NCBI RefSeq assembly: GCF_014203235.1
Contig: NZ_JACHIN010000011.1
Coordinates: 310,001-374,000, forward strand
DNA: 64,000 bases
Origin: Nonomuraea endophytica
GTDB taxonomy: Bacteria; Actinomycetota; Actinomycetes; Streptosporangiales; Streptosporangiaceae
Direction: 5' to 3'
The notes beneath the pieces were generated by a model. That model saw only the letters and a list, made by a program, of their open reading frames with translations. It was not told the DNA's origin and searched no databases. The translations under genes were made by a program, and so were the position numbers. This document shows positions 8,538 to 31,850 of the stretch, piece after piece (within the stretch, counting starts at the first letter, position 1; every line of letters starts with the position of its first letter).

Positions 8538-8939
8538 TCATGAAATTTGCTGGAGAATGCCGAGGCGGTCGGGAAGGACCTTGTACCGGATGATCTGGCC
8601 GTCGCGGAAGGTGATCGTGCTGATGCTGTTCCCGACGAAGTGCCGCCCGCTGGCCGGAGCGCCGAAGAGCGGTTGGCGCTGAATGCCCTCGATGCGCCAG
8701 AAGACGACCACCCGGTCGCCCTCGGCCACCAGGTCCGTGACCGTGGCCTTGACGTCCTCGACGGTGTCCCATACGCCCTGGACGTGGGCGACGAGGTCGG
8801 CCCTCCCTCCCGTCCCGTTGACGACGGCCTCGTCCACGAGGTCCTCGGCGGCGATCTCCGTCAGCACCTCGGGGCGCCGCAGGGTGATCACTTCCTCGTA
8901 GAGGCGTATGGCGACGTTCTTGTTGATGTCCGTGCTCAT
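8538..8939 (-). CDS. SnoaL-like polyketide cyclase family protein 1
   Basis: A 133-residue protein with the SnoaL-like/ester cyclase pattern: an N-terminal helix (NVAIRLYEEVITLRRPEVLTEIAAEDLVDE), then GGRADLVAHVQGVWDTVEDVKATVTDLVAEGDRVVVFWRIEG and a final strand FRDGQIIRYKVLPDRLGILQQI. This pattern is close to the SnoaL polyketide cyclase family, which catalyses ring closures in polyketide pathways. A strong ribosome binding site AAGGAG lies seven bases before the ATG at 8939. It sits ten bases after the SDR gene and one base before the second SnoaL-like gene, in the PKS operon. The pair may act as a heterodimer or in consecutive steps, which is inference. Confidence 0.82.
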   Translation of the reverse strand: MSTDINKNVAIRLYEEVITLRRPEVLTEIAAEDLVDEAVVNGTGGRADLVAHVQGVWDTVEDVKATVTDLVAEGDRVVVFWRIEGIQRQPLFGAPASGRHFVGNSISTITFRDGQIIRYKVLPDRLGILQQIS

Positions 8940-8949
8940 CGAGATCTCC

Positions 8950-9722
8950 TTATCGAGGCTCGCCGCCGGGTACGGCGGGCGGCAGCAGCAGTCCGCTGTT
9001 GGCCGTCAGCCCCCCGTCGACGGGAACGGTGACGCCGGTGACGTAGGAGGCGGCCGGCGAGGCGAGGAACCAGATGACCTCCGCCTGTTCGCGGGGATCG
9101 GCCCAGCGCCGTTGCGGGATGCGTTCGGTCACCGCCGGGCCGAGCGTCGGATGGGCGATCACGCCGGCGGTCAGGGCGGTAGCCGTACCTCCCGGCGCGA
9201 TGGCGTTGACCCGGATGTTCTCCACGGCGTAGTCGATCGCGGTGGCGCGCACCAGGTTGATGACGGCGGCCTTGGAGACGTTGTAGGCCCAGGTGCCCGG
9301 GTCGCCGTGCAGGCCGGAGACCGAGGACGTGACCACGATCGAGCCGCCGCCCGAGGCGCGCAGGGCGGGCAGCGCCGCGCGGATGCCGAGCACCACGCCG
9401 CGCACGTTGACCGAGAGGATCCGGTCGAAGCGTTCGACCGAGCCCGGTGACTCCAGCGGCCCGGCGCCGCCGATGCCCGCGTTGAGGACGACGGTGTCCA
9501 GCCGGCCGAACGTGCGCAGGGCCAGCGCGGCGAGTTCGGCGTTGGTCTCCTCCGCCGCCACGTCGCCGACGAGGGAGACGACGCCGTCGCGTTCGGCGAG
9601 CTCGTCCAGGCCGCGCTTGGCGACGTCCACGGCGACGACCTTGTGGCCGCGTTCCGCGAACAGCTCAACCGTGGCCCTGCCGATGCCGGAGGCGGCGCCG
9701 GTGACGGCGACGACCTGATCGG

Positions 9723-9726
<4 letters not shown>
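8950..9726 (-). CDS. Short-chain dehydrogenase/reductase, PKS tailoring
   Basis: A 258-residue classical SDR. It has the cofactor motif TGAASGIG at residues 9-16, NAGIG near 85, catalytic serine in SSVSG near 137 and catalytic Tyr/Lys in YNVSK near 150. The C-terminal PVDGGLTAN is typical. It oxidises or reduces an alcohol/ketone with NAD(P). The start ATG at 9726 overlaps the TGA of the thioesterase-bearing PKS gene and is preceded by AAAGGAG. Position in the operon suggests it acts on the released polyketide, for example at the ketone left by the non-reducing module 3; this is inference. Confidence 0.88.
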
Positions 9727-15671
<5,945 letters not shown>

Positions 15672-15692
15672 GGCAAGTGCTCCCCTGAGGCG

Positions 15693-23900
<8,208 letters not shown>

Positions 23901-23911
23901 CGACTTCTCTT

Positions 23912-26900
23912 TCACAAAAGGCCAAGGGTCTTGTTGACGAAGGCGAGCAGCGCCTCGTCGTCGGCGGGGGGCGGGTCGGTCTCGGGTGCGGCCGGGCGCC
24001 AGCCGCCGGCCAGGCGCGCCAGGCGGGTGGCTGCGGTGTCGCGTTCGGCTTCGGTGACGCTCTCGCTCGCCTCCGCCAGCAGGGTCTCCAGCGCCTCGAT
24101 CCCGGCCAGGACCGCGTCGATGGTGACCGCCTCCGGCTCGGGGGTGAGCTCGGCGTACAGGTGATCGGCGAGTGCGGCGGGGGTGGGATGGTCGAAGACG
24201 GCCGAGGGCGGGAGGCGCAGACCCGTCGCGGCGGCCAGCCGGTTGCGCAGCCGTACCGCGCCGAGCGAGTCGAACCCCTGCTCCTTGAAGGCCCTGGCGG
24301 GCTCGACCGCCTCGGGAGAGCGGTGTCCCAGCACCGCCGCGACGTCGGCGCGGACGAGGGTGAGCAGGGCGCGCCGCCGCTCGGGCTCCGTCATGCCCGC
24401 CAGGCCGTCCAGCGGCCGCGTCTCCGCGGGCGCGCTCGCGGGCAGCAGCTCACGCAGCAGCGGGCGCTCGCCGTCCATGGCCGTCCAGTCCGCGTCGGCG
24501 ATCACGAGGTACGGCTCGCCGCGCTCCAGCGCCCCGCCCAGCGCGGCGAGCGCCCGGACCGGCGACATGGCCCGGAGGCCGTGACCGGCCAGCGTGCGTT
24601 CCGCCGCGGCGGACATGAGGCCGTCGCCCGCCCAGGTGCCCCAGGCGATCGAGGTGGCGGGCAGCCCGAGCGCCCTCCTGCGCACGGCGAGCGCGTCCAG
24701 GTAGGCGTTGCCGGGCGCGTAGTTGCCCTGACCGGGCACCCCGCAGAGCCCGGCGACCGAGGAGAAGAGCACGAACGCCGTCAGCCCGAGGTCCTTCGTC
24801 AGCTCGTGCAGGTGCTCGGCCCCGCCGGCCTTCGCCCGCAGGGCCCGGTCGATCCGCTCCGGGGTCAGGTCGCCGATGAGGGCGTCGTCCAGGGCGGCGG
24901 CGGTGTGGACCACCGCGGTCAGCGGGTACTCCGCCGGCACCGACGCGACCACCTCGGCCAGCGCCTCCCGGTCGCCGGCGTCGGCCGCGGCGAACGTCAC
25001 CTTCGCGCCCGCGGCCGAGAGCCTGGCCCGCAGCGTGGCGGCGCCGGGCGCGGCCTCACCGCTCCTGCTCACCAGCAGCAGGTGCCGGGCGCCGCGCTCG
25101 GCCAGCCAGGTGGCCACGTGCCCGCCCAGCGCGCCGGTGCCGCCGGTGATCAGCACGGTGCCGTCGCTCTCCCAGCGGTGGGCGCGCGCGGGCGGTTCCG
25201 CGCGGACCAGCCGCCGCGTGTGGAGACCGCTCTCCCGGACGGCCAGTTCCCGCTCGTCGCCGCCGAGCGCGGCGGCCAGCCGTTCCCAGTGCCGCTCGTC
25301 CGGCTCGGCGGGCAGGTCGATGAGGCCGCCCCACGCTGCGGGGTTCTCGACGGCGGCGACCGTGCCGAACCCCCAGGTGAGCGCCTGCGCGGGGACGGGC
25401 GGGCGATCCCGCTCGCCGATGGAGACGGCCTCGCGGGTGACCAGCCACAGGGGTACGGCGCGGCCCGCGTCGTCCAGCGCCTGGGCCAGGGCGACGTTCG
25501 CGCCGTGGTCGGCCAGGAGGGACAGGACTCCGGTGAGCTCGCCCTGCCCGGCCAGATGGGCTGCGAGGTCGGCGCGGGCGGCCCGCCGTACCGTGAGGGT
25601 GACGACCTCGGCGCCCCGCTCGCGCAGCGCCCGTGCGGCGGGCTCCGCCCACGCGCCGTGCTCGGGCGCGACGAGCGCCCACCTCCCCCGCAGTACGGCG
25701 CCCGGCCCGCGCACCTGCCGCCAGACGAGCTGGTGGGTCCAGGTGTCGGCGCGGGAGGCGTCCAGCCAGTGACGTTGCCGTTGGAAGGCGTAGGTGGGCA
25801 GCTCGGTCAGCTGGCCGTCGGTCGCGGCGCTCCAGTCGACGTCCGTCCCGTTGACGTACAGGTGGGCCAGGGCGGTGAGGAACGACTCCGCCTCGGGACG
25901 GTCCTGCTGGGCGCTGGCGGCGACCGTGCGCGGGGGCGTCCCGTCGAGGACCAGCGCGCTCAGGACGGCGCTCGGGCCCAGTTCCAGGTAGTCGTCAACA
26001 CCCAGCTCACGCAGGGTCGTCACGCCGTCCAGGAACCTGACCGGCCGGCGGATGTGCCTGGTCCAGTAGTCCGGGTCGCGCAGTTCCCCGGCCGTCGCCA
26101 GGCGGCCGGTCACGTTGGAGACCACCGGGACGCGCGGATCGGCGAACTCCAGCCCGGCGGCGACCTGGTGGAAGGCGTCGAGGACCTCGTCCATGTGCGG
26201 TGAGTGGAAGGCGTGGCTGACGGCCAGGCGCTTGGCCCGGCCGCCCGCGGCGCGCCACGTCTCGGCGAGGTCGTCCACGACCGCCGCGGCACCGGAGACC
26301 ACCACCGAGCGGGGGCCGTTGACCGCGGCGACGTCCACCTCGGCCAGGTGCGGGGCGATGAGCTCGCGCACCTCGCGCTCGCCGCCGTCCAGGGCGAGCA
26401 TCGCGCCGCGCGCCGTCACCGCGGCCATCAGCCGGCCGCGCGCGGCGACCAGCGCGCACGCGTCGGCCAGGGACAGCACCCCGGCCAGGTGGGCGGCGGT
26501 CAGCTCGCCGATCGAGTGGCCGATCAGGTGGCTCGGACGCAGCCCGAACGACTGCGCCAGGCGGAAGAGCGCGACCTCGTGGGCGAAGATCGCGGGCTGG
26601 GCGTAGGCGGTGTCGTCCAGCAGTGCGGTGTGCGCGCCGCTCATCACCTCGCGGAGGGGATGGGCGAGGTACGGGTCCAGGTGGCCGGCGACTTCGGCGA
26701 GGGCGTCGGCGAACACCGGGAAACGCTCTCCGAGCCCGCTCCCCATGCCGGGCCGCTGACTCCCCTGCCCGGTGAACAGCACAGCCAGCCGCCCCGCCCG
26801 CCCAGCCCGCCCCTGGACCACCACGGGCAGCGCCACCTGGCTGGCCCCGCCGTTGACCCGCACAGGTGGCGCCACCTGGCTGGCCCCGCCGTTGACCACC

Positions 26901-29900
26901 GCAGGTGGCACTTTCTGGTCGGCCCGGCCGTTGACCACCGGCGCTTCCTGGCCTGCGTGGCCGCTGACCACTGCGGACGGCGTTTCCAGGCCGCTGACCA
27001 GCGCGGTTGGCGTTTCTTGGTGGGCGGCGATCGTGTCCAGGCCTGCCAGCAGGGCTTCGCGGTGGTCGCCCAGGATGACGGCGCGGTGCTCCAGCGCGGC
27101 CCGGCCGGTCGCCAGTGTGTGGGCGACGTCGCTGACACGCACCGACGGGTCGGCGGCCCGGTCGCGCAGGCGTGCCGCCTGCTCTGCCAGTGCGTCCTCG
27201 CCGACGGCGGTCACCACCCATGGGGCGGGGCCGTCGCCCCGGGCCGGGGGTTCTGCCTCTTCCTGCGCCTGTTCGAGGATCAGGTGGGCGTTGGTGCCGC
27301 TGATGCCGAAAGAGGAGACGGCTGCTCGGCGTGGGCGCGCGACGGCCGGCCACGGCGTTGGCTGTGCGAGCAGTTCCACGGCCCCTGCCGTCCAGTCGAC
27401 GTGCGGTGTGGGCCGGTCCAAGTGAAGCGTCCCGGGCAGCGTCGCCGCGCGTAGCGCCTGGACCATGGCGATGACACCGGTGACACCGGCGGCGGCCTGG
27501 GTGTGGCCGAGTTGCGACTTCGAGGAGCCGAGCAGCACCGGACGCTCCCGGTCGCGGCCGTAGGTGGCCAGTACCGCCTGCGCCTCGATCGGGTCGCCGA
27601 GCGCGGTCCCCGTCCCGTGCGCCTCGACGGCGTCCACGTCGGCGGGTGACAGGCCGGCGTTGTCCAGCGCCCGCCTGATGACCCGCTCCTGCGCGGGACC
27701 GTTCGGGGCGGTCAGCCCGTTGGACGCGCCGTCCTGGTTGACGGCGCTGCCCCGGATGACGGCCAGCACCGGACGGCCCTCCCGCCGGGCGGCGGTCAGC
27801 GGCATGAGCAGCACCAGCCCGACCGCCTCCGACCAGGCCGTGCCATCGGCGGAGGCGGCGAACGGCTTGCACCTCCCATCCGGGGCCAGCCCGCCCTGGC
27901 GGCTGAACTCCGTGAACATCCCCGGCGCCGCCATCACCGTCGCCCCACCGGCGACGGCCCGCTCGCACTCCCCCAGGCGCAGCGACTGCACGGCCAGGTG
28001 CAGGGCGACCAGCGAGGAGGAACAGGCCGTGTCCACGGTGATGGCCGGCCCTTCCAGGCCCAGCGTGTACGCGAGGCGACCGGAGGCCACGCTCGCCAGG
28101 GTGCCGGTGAGCACGTGGCCCTCGTACTCCGGTGGCGCCTCGTGCAGCGGCGGGCCGTACTCCTGCGGCATCACCCCCACGAACGTGCCGGTACGGCTGC
28201 CGCGCACGCTCGCCGGGTTGATCCCGGCGCGTTCGTGGAGCTCCCAGGCCGACTCCAGGAGCAGCCGCTGCTGCGGGTCCATGGCGGCGCACTCGCGCGG
28301 GCTCAGCCCGAAGAAGGCGGCGTCGAAGCGGTCGGCGTCGTACAGGAAGCCGCCTTCGCCGGTGACCGAGCCGCCAGGGCCGTCGCCGGTGCGCAGGCGT
28401 TCCAGGTCCCAGCCCCGGTTGCCGGGGAAGGGGCCGATGGCGTCGCGACCGGAGACCAGCAGGTCCCAGAGCTCTTCCGGGGTCCCGGCGCCGCCCGGCC
28501 AGCGTCCGCTCATGGCGACGATCGCGATGGGCTCCCCGGCCGCCGGGGTTGCCGCCTCCGCCCGGGCGTCAGGCGCGTGGCCGTTGCCGGTGAGGAAGGC
28601 GCCCACGGCCGAGGGGGTCGGGTGGTCGTAGACGAGGGAGGCGGGCAGCGCCCGGCCCGCGGCGGCGCTCAGCCGGTCGCGGAACTCCACCGCACCGGCC
28701 GAGTCCAGGCCGAGGTCGCCGAAGGTGCGGGTCTCGTCGACCGCGTCGCCGCTCGCGTGGCCGAGGACGATGGCGAGAGCGGCCTTGACCAGGTCGAGAG
28801 CGTCTTGCCCGGATTCCTGGACGTCTCGCCCAAGCTCCCGGGCGTCCCGCAGCACCTCTCGCCCTGCCGCCCGGACGTCTGGCCCTGCCGCCCCGACGTC
28901 TCGTCGGGCCTCCAGGATGTCGAGCCCAGCTTTCGCGGCGGTGGGGGCGGGGCGGGCCGCAGGTGCGTCCGGGGTCGCTCCCTGGGTGGTGTCGAGCCAG
29001 AGTCTGCGGCGTTGGAAGGCGTAGGTGGGCAGGTCCACGGGCCGCGCGCCGGGGGCGACGGTGGCGGGCCAGTCCACCGCGCCGCCGGCCACGTGGAGGC
29101 CGGCCAGTGAGGTGAGGAAGCGCCGCAGGCCGCCCTGGTCTCGGCGGAGCGTGCTGACGCTGAGCACGCCGGGGGCGCTCTGCTCGATGCCCTCGGCGAG
29201 CAGGGGATGCGGGCTGGTCTCGACGAAGAAGCGATGGCCGTCGGCGGCCGCCGACGCGACCGCCCGTTCCAGCTCGACGGTCTGGCGGAGGTTGCGGTAC
29301 CAGTAGTCCGCGGTGAGCTCCGCCGTGTCGAGCGGGCCGCCGGTGACCGTGGAGTAGAAGGCGATGCCGGTGCTACGGGGGCGTACATCGGAGAGGTCGT
29401 CGAGGACGCGCTGGCGGAGCGGCTCGACCTGGGGCGAGTGGGAGGCGTAGTCGACGGGGATCTCGCGGACCCGGACGTCCTGTGCCCGGTAGGTGGCCAG
29501 GAGTTCCGACAGCGCGCCGGGCTCGCCGGAGACGACGGTGGCCGAGGGGCCGTTGACGGCGGCCACGGCTAGCCGGTCGGACCATGGGGTGAGCCTCTGG
29601 CGGACGTCCGTGGCGGGTGCGGCGATGGCGGCCATCGCTCCGCCGCCTATCGTGGCGACGGCCCGGCTGCGCCGTACGACGATGGTGGCGGCGTCGTGGA
29701 GAGTCAGCGCGCCGGCGACGTGCGCGGCGGCGATCTCGCCCTGAGAGTGCCCGATGACGGCGTCCGGACGCACCCCCGCCGACTCCCACAGCCGCGCCAG
29801 CGACACCATGACCGCGAAGAGCGCGGGCTGGACCACGTCCACCCGCTCGAGCGACGGCGATCCGGTACGGCCGGCCAGCACGTCGAGCAGCGACCAGTCC

Positions 29901-31756
29901 AGCCGCAGGGCCTCGGCGCACTCCTCCAGGTGCGCGGCGAACACCGGCGACTCACGCAGCAGCCCGGCGGCCATGCCCGGCCACTGCGAGCCCTGACCGG
30001 GGAAGACGAAGACGGTGCCCCCGCCCGGCCCGGCCGTGCCCCGGACGAGCCCCGCCGCCTGACCTCCCTGGGCGAGCGCCCGCAGCGCGGCCCGCGCCTC
30101 CTCGGCCGCGCCGACGACCACTGCCCGGTGCTTGAACGCCGTCCGCGTGGTGGCCAGCGACAACGCCACGTCCGCGGCGTCGAGCCCATCACGCTCCACC
30201 GCCTCGTCCAGCCGCCCGGCCTGCTCGCCCAGCGCCGTTTGCGAGTCGGCGGACAGCACCCACGCCACGACGCCCGGTGCGTCGGCGGACGGCGCCCACG
30301 CCACGACGCCTGATGCGTCCGCGATCAGCGCCTGCTCCACAACGTCGGAAGCGTCCGCTGACGACGCCTGTGCCACAACGTCCGAAGCGCTCGCGGGCAG
30401 CGCCCCGACGTCTGGAGTGTCGGCGGATGATGCCCGTGCGGCGGCGGGGCGGTGCTCCTGCGCGGCGGGGGACGGTGGTGGTTCGGCCAGGATCAGGTGG
30501 CAGTTGGCGCCGCCCATCCCGAACGAGCTGACCCCGGCCACGAGCGGACGCTCCGGCGCGGGCCACGGCCCGAGCGTGGTCTGGACGCGCAGGTTGAGCC
30601 GGTCGAGCGGGATGCGCGGGTTGGGCGAGTCGTAGTTGAGGCTGGCGGGCACCTGCCGGTGCGCGATGCTCAGCACGGTCTTGAGCAGCCCGGCGATGCC
30701 GGCGGCGCCTTCGAGGTGCCCGACGTTCGTCTTGACGGACCCGACGGCGAGCGGGCCGGTCACGCGGCCTTCGCCCAGGGCCTGACCGAGCGCCTCGGCC
30801 TCGATGGGGTCGCCGACCTTGGTGCCGGTCCCGTGGAGTTCCACGTACTGCACGGCGGACGGCGGCACTCCCGCGCGCCGGGTGGCCAGCCGGATCACCT
30901 CGGCCTGCGCGGCCGCGCTGGGCACGGTGAGCCCGTCGGTCCTGCCGTCGTGGTTCAGGGCGCTGCCGAGGATCACCGCGAGGACCCTGTCGCCGTCGGC
31001 CACGGCACGTTCCAGCGGTTTGAGCACGACCAGCCCGCCGCCCTCGCCCCGCACGTAGCCGTTGGCGCGGGCGTCGAAAGTGAAGGAGCGCCCGTCCGGC
31101 GAGAGCCCGCCGAAGCGCTCGGCCTGCTCGGTCGCGCCGGGGGCGAGGTTGAGGTTGACTCCGCCGGCCAGGGCCAGGTCCGCCTCCCCGCGCCGCAGGC
31201 TCTCGACGGCCAGGTGTACCGATACCAGCGAGGAGGACTGGGCGGAGTCGACGCTCAGGCTCGGCCCGCGCAGGCCCAGGGCGTAGGAGACGCGGTTGGC
31301 GATGAGGCCGCGGTTGAGGCCGGGCATGGTGTGCCTGCTCAGCGCCTCGGGACCCGCCTGGGCGGTGAGGGTGGCGTAGTCGGCGGCGATCGCGCCGACG
31401 AAGACGCCCGTGGACGTGTCTGACAGGGTGGCGGGCACGATCCTGGCGTGTTCGAGCGCTTCCCAGGCCAGTTCGAGCACGAGCCGTTGCTGCGGGTCCA
31501 TCGCGGCCGCCTCACGGGGCGAGATGCCGAAGAACTCGGGGTCGAACCGGTCGACGTCCGCCACGAACCCGCCGTAACCCCCGAGCCCGGCCCAGCGGCC
31601 GGGAGGCGGATCGGTGATCGCGGACCGGCCGGTACGCAGCAACTCCCACAGGGCGGCCGGGTCGCCGGCGGCGGGCAGCCGGCAGGATATTCCGATGACG
31701 GCCACCGCGCCCGCCGGGCTGGAATAATCCCACTCACGCGAATTGCCGCGACCCAT
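23912..31756 (-). CDS. Type I PKS A: KSQ loading module and module 1 (KSQ-AT-ACP / KS-AT-KR-ACP)
   Basis: A 2614-residue starter PKS. The first KS has Gln in place of the active cysteine (VDSAQSSSLV, Gln173), so it is a KSQ decarboxylase. Its AT carries ERVDVVQP, GHSQGE near 669 and YASHS near 770, the methylmalonyl-CoA pattern. Decarboxylation therefore gives a propionyl starter on the first ACP (GLDSAGAVEF near 1019). Module 1: KS with DTACSSS near 1243, malonyl-type AT (GHSIGE near 1748, HAFHS near 1849), KR (TGGTGALGG near 2206, HTAAALDD with the B-type LDD, Tyr in NYAPGNAY near 2344) and ACP (GFDSL near 2498); no DH. It has no N-terminal docking helix, as expected for the first protein. 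ATG at 31756 follows AGGGAG. Confidence 0.94.
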   Translation of the reverse strand: MGRGNSREWDYSSPAGAVAVIGISCRLPAAGDPAALWELLRTGRSAITDPPPGRWAGLGGYGGFVADVDRFDPEFFGISPREAAAMDPQQRLVLELAWEALEHARIVPATLSDTSTGVFVGAIAADYATLTAQAGPEALSRHTMPGLNRGLIANRVSYALGLRGPSLSVDSAQSSSLVSVHLAVESLRRGEADLALAGGVNLNLAPGATEQAERFGGLSPDGRSFTFDARANGYVRGEGGGLVVLKPLERAVADGDRVLAVILGSALNHDGRTDGLTVPSAAAQAEVIRLATRRAGVPPSAVQYVELHGTGTKVGDPIEAEALGQALGEGRVTGPLAVGSVKTNVGHLEGAAGIAGLLKTVLSIAHRQVPASLNYDSPNPRIPLDRLNLRVQTTLGPWPAPERPLVAGVSSFGMGGANCHLILAEPPPSPAAQEHRPAAARASSADTPDVGALPASASDVVAQASSADASDVVEQALIADASGVVAWAPSADAPGVVAWVLSADSQTALGEQAGRLDEAVERDGLDAADVALSLATTRTAFKHRAVVVGAAEEARAALRALAQGGQAAGLVRGTAGPGGGTVFVFPGQGSQWPGMAAGLLRESPVFAAHLEECAEALRLDWSLLDVLAGRTGSPSLERVDVVQPALFAVMVSLARLWESAGVRPDAVIGHSQGEIAAAHVAGALTLHDAATIVVRRSRAVATIGGGAMAAIAAPATDVRQRLTPWSDRLAVAAVNGPSATVVSGEPGALSELLATYRAQDVRVREIPVDYASHSPQVEPLRQRVLDDLSDVRPRSTGIAFYSTVTGGPLDTAELTADYWYRNLRQTVELERAVASAAADGHRFFVETSPHPLLAEGIEQSAPGVLSVSTLRRDQGGLRRFLTSLAGLHVAGGAVDWPATVAPGARPVDLPTYAFQRRRLWLDTTQGATPDAPAARPAPTAAKAGLDILEARRDVGAAGPDVRAAGREVLRDARELGRDVQESGQDALDLVKAALAIVLGHASGDAVDETRTFGDLGLDSAGAVEFRDRLSAAAGRALPASLVYDHPTPSAVGAFLTGNGHAPDARAEAATPAAGEPIAIVAMSGRWPGGAGTPEELWDLLVSGRDAIGPFPGNRGWDLERLRTGDGPGGSVTGEGGFLYDADRFDAAFFGLSPRECAAMDPQQRLLLESAWELHERAGINPASVRGSRTGTFVGVMPQEYGPPLHEAPPEYEGHVLTGTLASVASGRLAYTLGLEGPAITVDTACSSSLVALHLAVQSLRLGECERAVAGGATVMAAPGMFTEFSRQGGLAPDGRCKPFAASADGTAWSEAVGLVLLMPLTAARREGRPVLAVIRGSAVNQDGASNGLTAPNGPAQERVIRRALDNAGLSPADVDAVEAHGTGTALGDPIEAQAVLATYGRDRERPVLLGSSKSQLGHTQAAAGVTGVIAMVQALRAATLPGTLHLDRPTPHVDWTAGAVELLAQPTPWPAVARPRRAAVSSFGISGTNAHLILEQAQEEAEPPARGDGPAPWVVTAVGEDALAEQAARLRDRAADPSVRVSDVAHTLATGRAALEHRAVILGDHREALLAGLDTIAAHQETPTALVSGLETPSAVVSGHAGQEAPVVNGRADQKVPPAVVNGGASQVAPPVRVNGGASQVALPVVVQGRAGRAGRLAVLFTGQGSQRPGMGSGLGERFPVFADALAEVAGHLDPYLAHPLREVMSGAHTALLDDTAYAQPAIFAHEVALFRLAQSFGLRPSHLIGHSIGELTAAHLAGVLSLADACALVAARGRLMAAVTARGAMLALDGGEREVRELIAPHLAEVDVAAVNGPRSVVVSGAAAVVDDLAETWRAAGGRAKRLAVSHAFHSPHMDEVLDAFHQVAAGLEFADPRVPVVSNVTGRLATAGELRDPDYWTRHIRRPVRFLDGVTTLRELGVDDYLELGPSAVLSALVLDGTPPRTVAASAQQDRPEAESFLTALAHLYVNGTDVDWSAATDGQLTELPTYAFQRQRHWLDASRADTWTHQLVWRQVRGPGAVLRGRWALVAPEHGAWAEPAARALRERGAEVVTLTVRRAARADLAAHLAGQGELTGVLSLLADHGANVALAQALDDAGRAVPLWLVTREAVSIGERDRPPVPAQALTWGFGTVAAVENPAAWGGLIDLPAEPDERHWERLAAALGGDERELAVRESGLHTRRLVRAEPPARAHRWESDGTVLITGGTGALGGHVATWLAERGARHLLLVSRSGEAAPGAATLRARLSAAGAKVTFAAADAGDREALAEVVASVPAEYPLTAVVHTAAALDDALIGDLTPERIDRALRAKAGGAEHLHELTKDLGLTAFVLFSSVAGLCGVPGQGNYAPGNAYLDALAVRRRALGLPATSIAWGTWAGDGLMSAAAERTLAGHGLRAMSPVRALAALGGALERGEPYLVIADADWTAMDGERPLLRELLPASAPAETRPLDGLAGMTEPERRRALLTLVRADVAAVLGHRSPEAVEPARAFKEQGFDSLGAVRLRNRLAAATGLRLPPSAVFDHPTPAALADHLYAELTPEPEAVTIDAVLAGIEALETLLAEASESVTEAERDTAATRLARLAGGWRPAAPETDPPPADDEALLAFVNKTLGLL
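26829..27020. repeat. Tandem ~36-base repeats in the KS-AT linker of PKS module 1
   Basis: Five degenerate units of about 36 bases, two nearly identical around GCCACCTGGCTGGCCCCGCC, encode repeats such as VNGGASQVAPPV just ahead of the AT domain of module 1. The frame is kept, so the insert lengthens the linker without breaking the enzyme. Confidence 0.75.
28795..28925. repeat. Degenerate repeats in the linker before the loading ACP
   Basis: Units sharing GACGTCT and CTGCCGCCC recur four to five times and encode the charged stretch RRDVGAAGPDVRAAGREVL and following residues ahead of the loading ACP. The pattern is less regular than the other linker repeats here. Confidence 0.55.
30250..30425. 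repeat. Tandem repeats in the KSQ-AT linker
   Basis: Four to five in-frame units of about 36-45 bases, with recurring GCGTCCGC and CACAACGTC blocks, encode repeats of the type SADASDVVEQALIADASGVV between the KSQ and its AT domain. Confidence 0.7.
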
Positions 31757-31814
31757 CTTCGCTCCCTATCGTGGACCGGCGATAAAGCTGGATCAAGCAT
31801 CGCCAGTCCACAAA

Positions 31815-31830
31815 TAGGGGGGTACCCCTA
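31815..31830 (-). promoter_or_regulatory. TAGGGG-N4-CCCCTA element upstream of the PKS operon
   Basis: The 94-base gap between the LuxR-family gene and the first PKS gene holds TAGGGGGGTACCCCTA, with inverted hexamers separated by four bases. It lies about 60-75 bases ahead of the PKS start. On the minus strand it reads TCATTAGGGGT, matching the element ahead of the ABC transporter operon. Its 6-4-6 shape resembles the sites known for PAS-LuxR polyketide activators such as PimM, though the regulator here has no PAS domain. Binding by the adjacent LuxR protein is inferred. Confidence 0.55.
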
Positions 31831-31850
31831 ATGACCCCAGAACGTGAAAT

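Noticed and set aside
24161..26203. Possible DH domain in PKS module 1
   Set aside because: After the AT of module 1 the sequence goes straight to a KR with its structural part; no HxxxGxxxxP motif was found, so the module keeps a hydroxyl.
31815..31830. SARP-type heptamer repeats as the regulator site of the PKS operon
   Set aside because: The TAGGGG elements do not match SARP heptamers or their 11-base spacing, and no SARP gene is present; a LuxR-type site fits better.
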